A DNA stretch of 49,035 bases. It comes from Teratosphaeria epicoccoides. Taxonomy: Eukaryota; Ascomycota; Dothideomycetes; Mycosphaerellales; Teratosphaeriaceae. The translations under genes were made by a program, and so were the position numbers. The notes under the pieces are model-generated. The model was not told where the DNA came from. It did no database searches and saw nothing but the letters and a program-made list of their open reading frames with translations. The DNA is taken from assembly GCA_021401465.1 (NCBI GenBank), contig JADDMT010000174.1:1-49035 (forward strand). The letters are read 5' to 3'. Position 1 is the first letter of the stretch, and the number at the start of each line of letters is the position of its first letter. Shown here piece by piece: positions 42,162-49,035 of the stretch.

Positions 42162-42371
42162 AGTCAATCATACTAGGAAGCAGTAAACTCCATCAAAGAT
42201 CCGTCAGCCGTTTGACTTAGCACCAACAGACGTCAGCAGGCAGTCAAGTATATCAAGAAGTAGTCAACGTCTTTGAGAATCAGTCAACTACACCGGAAAC
42301 TAGTCGATCGCTTGACATTATACTCACGCACGTCAGGACATGGTAGGCAGTCAATCGGATCACTAGTCAAT
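42162..42371. repeat. Array of AGTCAA-type motifs with exact 20-bp period, copy C
   Basis: AGTCAA or a close variant starts at 42162, 42182 (AGTAAA), 42202 (CGTCAG), 42222 (ACCAAC), 42242, 42262, 42282, 42302 (AGTCGA) and 42322 (ACTCAC): nine positions exactly 20 bases apart. Further GTCA sites at 42350 and 42366 fall slightly out of phase. The opening, CAGTCAATCA, and the ending, AGTCAATCGG followed by AGTCAA, match the ends of copy A. Bases between the motifs vary. Confidence 0.65.
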
Positions 42372-43236
42372 TTCAGCTGATTTATTGATCTGAGAGCTGA
42401 TCACTCGTCTCTAGTGGGATGTTTAGCAATAGCCGTGGAGTCGCGCAATGCGATAGATCACAAGGGGCGGGATGGTACCGACACATGGAAGACACCGCGA
42501 TCGTCCCCGAATGTCATTTTGCACGACCAAATCAGACACTTAGCTATCCCTAATGGTTTCTTTCGGCGAGCGCTAGTCAAGACACACCTGCCGTTCCTGT
42601 TCGGTACTATCGTTTTGGAATGAGAGGCGTGGCGTTCGTACGACAGGCCGCCTTGCTGGACTTCCGCATGGGATGTGTCGGGTCTCGCCTTTGCGACGCC
42701 GCCAGGGAAGGACTCGTGAAGACAGTCCTCGTCCCAGGACCAGCAGTGCCGACGCGGGCAATTGGCTGCAAGGCACTTCTGTGATGGTGATTTTCCCGCC
42801 TCTGGTTACGATATAATCTCTGGAATGGCCCGAAGTCTCTGTCGCACGAAAACAACTAAGCGTCTCGACTTTCAAACACTAGTCTCGATGCCAATCCGCT
42901 TCTCGGAAAACATGGTGCGCGGTATTCGGCTCGCTCATTCCATGTCTGCACGTGTGTCCCGTACAGGAAGGCCGATCGTCGAAAGGGCCCTACCCACGAG
43001 CGTCGAAAGGATTTTGGCGCAGCGGGTCACTGCCAGCTCTCGCTTCACTATGAGTAGGTGCGGTATTGGGCGATACACAGTATAAGTCTCCTGGAAGTCC
43101 GTCGTATCGATGGGTTAGATTTGATCTCAACATTTCGACTTCGTCTTGGCTCGTCTAGTATTCACTCATTTCAAAAGCTTCACAGCTCACGCTCTCTACA
43201 CCAGCCAGACTCAACATCACAACCACACGCTCCAAT
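42372..43236. other. Intergenic; no gene recognised
   Basis: Open frames on both strands (42573-42875 minus, 42762-43085 plus) lack domains. The last 150 bases are the CT-rich leader of the NTF2-like gene. Confidence 0.45.
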
Positions 43237-43885
43237 ATGGCTGCCGCAGTCGCCACCGCTATCACCGGGCTGCTCGCCGTAGCAGAAGGTTGCCTCACCT
43301 ACAACGAAGCCAATACTTTGGCTACAAACTTTGGCAGGCTTGTCTCCAACTACAGCGATGAGCTTGCCAACCAGACTCTGGCTCCCAACTTTCAGGATTA
43401 CTCGGAGTGCGTCGCCCTCGGTCAACAGAAATCGTGCAAAGCTGATTCTTGCTCGCCTGTAGATCTGTGAACAGCCTCATGGCCAACGGCGGCGGCTCAT
43501 ACGTCTCCCTGCTAGCCGCTACCTTCTCCTCCCGATCAGAATTCGAGACTGCATCTTCTGCAACGCCAGCTGAGCCATTCACCTTGAAGAATGTCTGGTA
43601 CACCTGCGATACGATAACATTCCGTTGGGAGAGTGATCAGAGCACCAAGCCGGTTGTCGGTATCAGTGTAGGACACACTACCGCGGCTCCACTTGGCAAT
43701 CCGACGGCGTGAGCTCCTTCCGGTGGGATTCGCGTGTCGTTGCTCCAGCTGACACTGACAGATACCGATTCGATGAGATCTGGGGCGAGTTCGACAGCGC
43801 CGCTTGGCTCACCAACCTTGGACTCCTCGAGACGACTTCGAGCAGCAAGAAGGAGAAGAGGGTGGAGATCGGCTTCGAGGGTTGA
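43237..43885 (+). CDS. NTF2-like domain protein, probably secreted
   Basis: Exons 43237-43406, 43463-43708 and 43762-43885 give 179 residues. Intron 1 is GTGCGT...GCTGAT...CTGTAG and intron 2 is GTGAGC...GCTGAC...GACAG. The N-terminus, MAAAVATAITGLLAVAEGC, is hydrophobic and could be a signal peptide. The NTF2-like fold follows: CLTYNEANTLATNFGRLVSN, then QDYSESVNSLMANGGGSYVS, FTLKNVWYTCDTITFRWESD, KPVVGISVGHTTAAPLGNPT and FDEIWGEFDSAAWLTNLGLL. This is a small fungal family, often with secretion signals, of unknown function. Unspliced, the frame hits stops at 43470 and 43712, which mimic frameshifts; with both introns removed the protein is continuous and matches the family, so the gene is intact. 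The C-terminus ends in a short Ser/Lys tail. Confidence 0.82.
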
Positions 43886-44380
43886 ATGTGCGGCTTCTCA
43901 GCCATTGCGCTGTTGATTCTCTGACCTCAGCCGAGCCATCCCGTGGCGCAGAACCGGTTGTACAGCTAATGTAATGACACTCACACTTCCTTCGCCCAGA
44001 CCAGCTTGCATTCTCTGATTCATTAGCATCGAGCTCCCGACATCGGTCGGATGCGCATATCTGTTCGCACATTGTTCAGTCGGCTGGAGTTCAATCCCAA
44101 CCGCTCCTTAGCGTTGCCGACTCGCCGGTCAGTCCTGGCCCATCTATACCAGGCACTTTTCACACAAAAGGACCTCGTGTTTGGCGATGTATTTGTGAGG
44201 GAAGCACCCGCCAAAGACTTCGGTAGTCGCATTGAAGCTACCACCTCCGTGCACTTGACCGGACGACATTCATCACCCATGGGGATGCGCGAGCTCGAAC
44301 ACGAGAGCATTGATACTTTTTGGTGCGCAAAGGGTCAAGCTTTTGATCTTGTCGAGATCGGGACACTGAACATTTGCAAG
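43886..44380. other. Intergenic; convergent 3' flanks
   Basis: It lies between the NTF2-like gene and the convergent disordered protein gene. A forward frame at 44051-44503 overlaps the next gene and is not protein-like. Confidence 0.45.
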
Positions 44381-45445
44381 CTACGAAAGACTTATAGACC
44401 GCAAAGACGCTGGCTGTGGTTTCTTCAAAAGGCCTCGCAGGGCATTCCCCGCATGTTTCCCACTCTTACCCGCTTTGTTCTCGTGCCTCGGGCTGCCTGC
44501 TGACTTGCGCTTGACATTCCAATGTTTCAGATCCTTCTCACCAATCAGCCCATGGGCTCTCAATTGCTTGACATACTCTGGCAGCTCGCCCTCGCCACCA
44601 GTCCTGGCAGGGCACTCTATGATCGAACGGTTCGGTGCTTCTGGCGTGATTGGCCGGCTTCGTAAGCTCTTCGGATCTACTCCTAAGCCCCTCGCGATCT
44701 CGGGATGATACAGTGGGTCAGGCGGACAATCCGGACGCGCCCACGGTGAGGTCGTCCTTGGTGGCGGTGCCGTGGCCCGATGACGTGACTCGCCGAGCTG
44801 ACAGGCTCGTGAGACTGCTCGATAATACGTCTCCTCCAATTCAGCAGCTCGGTCCACCACCCGCAGACTCGTATCGCTGAGCTCGACCAAAGCAGTCCCA
44901 GAGTCTTTCCGCTTCAGGACGTCACTGATCTCCGACGGGCTCTCGCCTTCCGCGCCTCGTAAGCTATTCATCCTGCACCTGCGCTGGACGCTGCTTGCTA
45001 ATGAGTCGTGTCGGGCTGGTCCCGGGCGTGCATGAGCGCTCCGCCTTGTTCCTCCGGCCGATGAACCCCTCGAGAAGCGGCCTTTTGAAGGATCTGGAGT
45101 CGCAGGCCTTGATGCCGGCATCTCGACAACGCTATAGCTGTATCCTATTGGCAGGGGTCGGTGCTGTTTGTGGCTCACGGGCGTGCTGTCGTGCCCGACC
45201 TCCAGACTCCGATATGCTTGATCGGCCAGTGCAGCCAAGTCACTGCGTAGTGTCTCCTCTGCCGACCTGCATGATGGTGGGGGCGATTCCCTGGTCTTGC
45301 GGCCATCGCTTCGCTTGATCGAGTTCACAGGTGACCGGTAGCTGCTCGATACGCTATTCTTGCTCGAGCAGTCCGAGCTCGAGTGTTTCCGTGGCAGATA
45401 GGCCGACTGCTCGCGCCTGCTGATCGTGCACGTCGGTGAGGCCAT
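44381..45445 (-). CDS. Disordered hypothetical protein
   Basis: A single exon encodes 354 residues starting MASPTCTISRREQSAYLPRK. It is Ser/Arg/Pro-rich and basic, with no membrane segment. Protein-like blocks are SAEETLRSDLAALADQAYRS (about 61-80), DTSLRVVDRAAELEETYYRA (about 190-210), DPLYHPEIARGLGVDPKSLR and ELPEYVKQLRAHGLIGEKDL near the end. These short conserved-looking helices in a disordered background suggest a scaffold or regulatory protein. I do not recognise a family. The ATG at 45445 is the first in frame; no intron is needed. Confidence 0.7.
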   Translation of the reverse strand: MASPTCTISRREQSAYLPRKHSSSDCSSKNSVSSSYRSPVNSIKRSDGRKTRESPPPSCRSAEETLRSDLAALADQAYRSLEVGHDSTPVSHKQHRPLPIGYSYSVVEMPASRPATPDPSKGRFSRGSSAGGTRRSAHARPGPARHDSLASSVQRRCRMNSLRGAEGESPSEISDVLKRKDSGTALVELSDTSLRVVDRAAELEETYYRAVSRACQLGESRHRATAPPPRTTSPWARPDCPPDPLYHPEIARGLGVDPKSLRSRPITPEAPNRSIIECPARTGGEGELPEYVKQLRAHGLIGEKDLKHWNVKRKSAGSPRHENKAGKSGKHAGNALRGLLKKPQPASLRSISLS

Positions 45446-46599
45446 GGGGAGATGCCGTCATGGATCGTGGGGCAGGCAGAAGAAGAGGATGTGTCTCAGG
45501 CGGGAGGTGAGTTCATGTGGACCTAGACGCTCGACCTTCCATATGTATGTTGCCTCTTTGCCTGGCATACATCAAGGTTCAGAATTTCCCTTGAACAACT
45601 GGCTCTGACGCTTCACTGGCCAGCGCTGAGCGAGAGATCGGAACTTTCAGCAAATGACGCTTTTCGGAAAGTTTGGCACCGAGTCAGGGACGGCATGGCC
45701 AGTTCAGGCTTATTCTAATGATTACGAGCGGTCTGCGACTGTCATGCGGGGCTGGTGCGCATGGATGAAGCAGGATGAGGGATCAGGCGAAAGTGCCGGC
45801 GCGGGAAAGAGGGAAGGAGCACTGGAACGCCCGGCGAGATTATTAATCATCATCATCATCACCGGGCAGCGCTTGACATGGAAGGCAAGCATGGACCTTG
45901 CAATCGAAGAGCTCGGGAGTCGGGAGCGAAGGGCGGCGCGGGTTGGTTCGCGGGAGAAGGAGCATTCGAATTATTGTGGAAGGTGCAAGGGTGGCCCGTT
46001 GCCAGGGACTCGTGGTCACCCGGCCCGCGCTGAAACACGGTTCTGTGCGGTTCTGTGCGAAAAGGCGGTCTGTCCGACTGCCACTACCAATGCACCCACT
46101 CCTCTTATGAAAACGTCGCCACATGATATGGTTGATCGTCCTTTTCCATCATTACCGCCCTTTCCACCGCCTGTGTGTCTCTCCAAGGCATGGCCAGATC
46201 GAGAGCCCGGCCTCTGCTGACTCCCGGTATCACGCCGCGTGAGCCGCGCACGAGCAGAATACGCCAACTTTATCTCACCTCCTGTTCATTCCGAATCTCG
46301 TGCCCCATGCTCCTGTCTTGTCTCACGGTGGCGCATGGTGCACGTGCACCGGACAGAACGAGCAACTGATCGATCAGGCGAACGATTTGCGGTTCACGAT
46401 CCTCGTCCTGCTGGGACGGGTGACCTGGAAGCAGTGTGTGAGGAATGTTCGGCTCTGCACATCATAGCTAGGTAAGAGACTTTCAGAACGCGGCTTCAAG
46501 AAAACAGACAACGGTAGCCGGTAGGGTAGCAGGATGAAATACGAATGTTGGTAGACGCCGAAATGGAACCACCCTGGCCGCCAACGTCGAATGCGCTTA
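45446..46599. other. Intergenic; no gene recognised
   Basis: Overlapping frames of 60-190 codons on both strands, none protein-like. A short (ATC)n tract, ATCATCATCATCATC, is at about 45847-45861. Confidence 0.45.
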
Positions 46600-47151
46600 C
46601 TAATCTGGGGCAGCGACGGACTCGATGTGTCGCCAAGCGACCAGAGCGTCCTCGCAACGACGTGAAAGCGAGCACTCTATCGACATGATGATCTTGAGGA
46701 CGAACGCGGTTTGATACCCAATGTTTGGAAAAACCACGCGCGGACCCAGCTCGACTGCAGGGGATCCTTTCTCACGAGAGCCCGCTGCCGTGGTCACAGC
46801 ACCACCTCGTCTGAGTAATGAAGCTGGAGTGCGGAAGCTTGCTCTAATAGAACTCGGCACTCCTCGCTCGGCACGTGTATCAGCAGCCCGCTGGGCCTCG
46901 CAACTGTTGTCGTCGTTGACGCTGTCTGCCCGGCTGCTCAGAAGAGACATCCGTGGCCGGTTCACAGACCGACCACCAGCGTGGAGCCGGCGCTCATCCG
47001 GGTCCCACGTGAGTCCTGCCGTGGAATGGTTCGCAGCCCGGTATGCTGGCGGGCCAGGCATGCCAGTCAACGGACTCGTCGTGGACAGGCGGTTGGGAAA
47101 GTCTAACGAACTGCTACTTTCGATCAAAACGTCACGAAGAGAGACTTCCAA
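46600..47151 (-). CDS. Possible 3' exon of an unrecognised gene
   Basis: The frame stays open for 183 codons to a stop at 46600 and ends in a protein-like stretch, YQTAFVLKIIMSIECSLSRR then CEDALVAWRHIESVAAPD. Its apparent start is a TTG, so an upstream exon or a later ATG would be needed. The character of the end is compatible with the C-terminus of a fungal regulator, but no Zn2Cys6 motif or other domain was found upstream. It is treated as tentative. Confidence 0.3.
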   Translation of the reverse strand: MEVSLRDVLIESSSSLDFPNRLSTTSPLTGMPGPPAYRAANHSTAGLTWDPDERRLHAGGRSVNRPRMSLLSSRADSVNDDNSCEAQRAADTRAERGVPSSIRASFRTPASLLRRGGAVTTAAGSREKGSPAVELGPRVVFPNIGYQTAFVLKIIMSIECSLSRRCEDALVAWRHIESVAAPD

Positions 47152-48905
47152 GGATTTTGGGCGCAGACACCTACCTTTCCACTCCGTTCACTAAATTTTA
47201 AAGTCGGCTTGGCGACCAGGTACACCATGCTGCTCTGCCGGATTTGCTGACAAGTCATAGATCTGTCTACTCCAGCACTGAACCTTTCTGCATCGTAGGA
47301 ATGTAACTCACTCTTGCCTGTCATTTGTCCCGAAAATGCTGTCCTTGTCGTACGATCGTGGCGGTTGGGTCCAGCAGCGCCGGCATCGGTCGGATGTGAT
47401 CGAACGAGATCCGGTCGCGGAGTCTCATTGCTCGGTTGGAGACGCCTGATATAGAAGGCAAGAACCTTCTGTGCTCATGATGTCAACACATTTGATCTTC
47501 AAGGCGCGGCCGCGCTACGACACACCTGCGACACTTCAAGGGAGACGCTGGTATTGCGACTGGCCAGGACGACGGGTCGTGCGCCACGATCAAGCATTCG
47601 GACAGCGATCGAATCATCCCATGGACGATTGAGCGATCGTCGACAAAGAAAGGTTTGTCTCTACGCGAAAAGCTGGACCGCCGTATTGGAAGAACCTCGT
47701 CGGTCGTGCACCAGTCAACTGGAGTCGTGTCACTTAGCTCGCGAAGTCGTGCCCGCAGTGATGCCCCGTGGCTGATGGGTGATCTGCGTTGGAGGGAGTC
47801 GATGCTCCTCATTCTCACAGTCTGGTCAACGCGGAATACCCTCAAGCAGCAAGTCGCTTCTGCTCCTGGCGCAACATCATGCACTGTATGTTCTTCGGAC
47901 TCATGGTACTCGCTGTAAGGTGCGCCACACAAGCACATAGCAAGGCTGATGGTGACAGGCGCCTATGATAGAAGCCGGTTGACGACTCGAGACTTCTTCC
48001 TCCTTTCGTCTGAATCAACGAAGGCTGGAGTGAGGTCAACGTCTGCTCCATTGACCCAGATTGGCGGCTCGAACTCCTCGATGATATCCCTAACCACTGA
48101 TCATACGCAGTAAACGTCCAATTATCGTACATCCGTGTACGATTTGCCAGATCGAGCTGCCTCCCTGGACCCGAATTGACACAGTACGGTCTCTGCAGCC
48201 ACTGAAACGAATGAGCTGTTGCGACGAGCGAGACCAGGTAACTTGTCGCCAGTCGTCGAGCCATAGCCGATGCAGAGACACAGAGGTTCAGGAGATGATG
48301 CGTTGTACATCTCCCTGTGGAGAGTTTAGGCATTGATTTGCGCTTCCTGCTCTCCTGCCGTGCCAGTATCGCTAGCTGCAGCTTCGCGCAACTACATTAC
48401 ACCATTCCCATTCAGTAAGCTTTAACCAAGACCACAGCCGGGCGGAAAGGCTCCGCATTCTCGTGACCTTACGAAGTCTCGCTTCGGAATGACCATTCGA
48501 CGTCCAAAGACCGAATCTTGGCTGTGGAAGGAGCACCACTTCGAAGCGAAATGTGAAGCTCACAGGTCCCAGAAAACTTTGGGCATCTCATCACGGAAAA
48601 GTGTTCTCGAGCGAGGCGGAGAAGAGAAGCCACGAACGTCGACGGCTCAACAGCTGTTGGCACCTCTGTGTCGAGAATCTGGAGCCTGGTTACTTCGATC
48701 GGCGAAGTGGTGATGTCTAGGGCCCAATTACGACAATAGGCAAAGCTGCACCTGCGGTCACGGAGAGCGTGTTTTGCATGCCCGAGTTGTGGCTCTACGG
48801 ACTCGAGCCTCGTCGCATCATGTGCTCCAAGACTGGGCAGTCCAGATCGCACAGACTGAGGTCGGTTGCATCAGTGGATACTTTGGCAGCGACATATCCA
48901 GCTAC

Positions 48906-48907
<2 letters not shown>
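47152..48907. other. Unassigned stretch with minus-strand open frames
   Basis: Minus-strand frames at 47483-47938 (151 codons, IRRSSFSRRDKPFFVDDRSI) and 47842-48333 (163 codons, MARRLATSYLVSLVATAHSF inside it) are moderately protein-like and could be exons of one gene. I found no splice pair linking them cleanly and no domain. No other feature was recognised. Confidence 0.35.

Positions 48908-48990
<83 letters not shown>
48908..48990. repeat. (GT)n microsatellite, about 41 units
   Basis: An uninterrupted GT/TG dinucleotide run of about 83 bases, close to the window end. It is flanked by CTACAG on the left and CGCACGAG on the right. Confidence 0.97.
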
Positions 48991-48993
<3 letters not shown>

Positions 48994-49035
48994 ACGAGAT
49001 ACACGCTCAAACGCACCGAAAAGAGTCCTTGGTGC

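Noticed and set aside
43440..43715. Apparent frameshifts or stops in the NTF2-like gene
   Set aside because: Two introns with standard splice sites remove both stops and restore a continuous protein that matches the family, so the gene is intact.
46600..48333. A Zn2Cys6 regulator gene on the minus strand
   Set aside because: The C-terminal stretch only vaguely resembles such proteins, and no cysteine cluster was found upstream.
1..49035. Secondary-metabolite cluster, CRISPR array or bacterial-type system
   Set aside because: No polyketide synthase, peptide synthetase, terpene cyclase, transporter cluster, spaced direct repeats or operon layout is present; the genes are mostly conserved fungal housekeeping genes.

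Overview
The window looks like nuclear DNA of a filamentous ascomycete, most likely a Dothideomycete of the Mycosphaerellales type (inference). The evidence is short 50-110 bp GT-AG introns with CTAAC/CTGAC branch sites, fungal versions of Mbp1, Rsc8, Lsb6, AreB and Sec62, a transposon-rich block with RIP-like (CpA to TpA) decay, and small secreted cysteine-rich proteins. There is no operon structure, CRISPR array or convincing tRNA/rRNA gene.

Region 1 (1-5870) is a decayed transposon compartment. It starts inside the pol gene of a Ty3/Gypsy chromovirus (end of RNase H, integrase zinc finger and core, chromodomain), riddled with in-frame stops that are mostly TAG. Convergent to it on the minus strand is a two-intron accessory gene with a CxxC-rich N-terminus and a basic C-terminus, also broken only by TAG codons. 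An approximately 0.96 kb inverted repeat follows, in which one arm has decayed far more than the other, and then an AT-rich, gene-free stretch.

Region 2 (about 6-28.3 kb) is a gene-dense euchromatic segment: a TMEM33/Pom33-family membrane protein, an 8-cysteine small secreted protein, a pogo-like MITE, two very small intron-containing genes (one with a GC-AG intron), SEC62 divergent from RPL12, a 6-cysteine small secreted protein, MBP1 divergent from a LYR-motif (Cup1-like) protein, a GNAT acetyltransferase, a coiled-coil protein and an aquaporin. MBP1 carries an MCB element (ACGCGT) in its own upstream region, the site its MBF complex is known to bind.

Region 3 (28.3-32.8 kb) is gene-poor, with unassigned open-frame islands. 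Region 4 (32.8-45.5 kb) holds an alpha/beta hydrolase, RSC8/SWI3, an AreB-like GATA factor, a type II PI 4-kinase (LSB6), an NTF2-like protein and a disordered protein. Region 5 (45.5 kb to the end) has no gene I can recognise and ends in a long (GT)n microsatellite.

A dispersed repeat with GTCAA-type motifs spaced almost exactly 20 bp apart occurs near 23.2 and 42.2 kb, with partial relatives near 32.3 and 38.3 kb. The most unusual items are the antisense accessory gene of the Gypsy relic, the asymmetrically decayed inverted repeat, the 20-bp phased repeat family and the two cysteine-rich secreted proteins. Exon boundaries were placed by eye from splice consensus and frame, so small-gene models are provisional.
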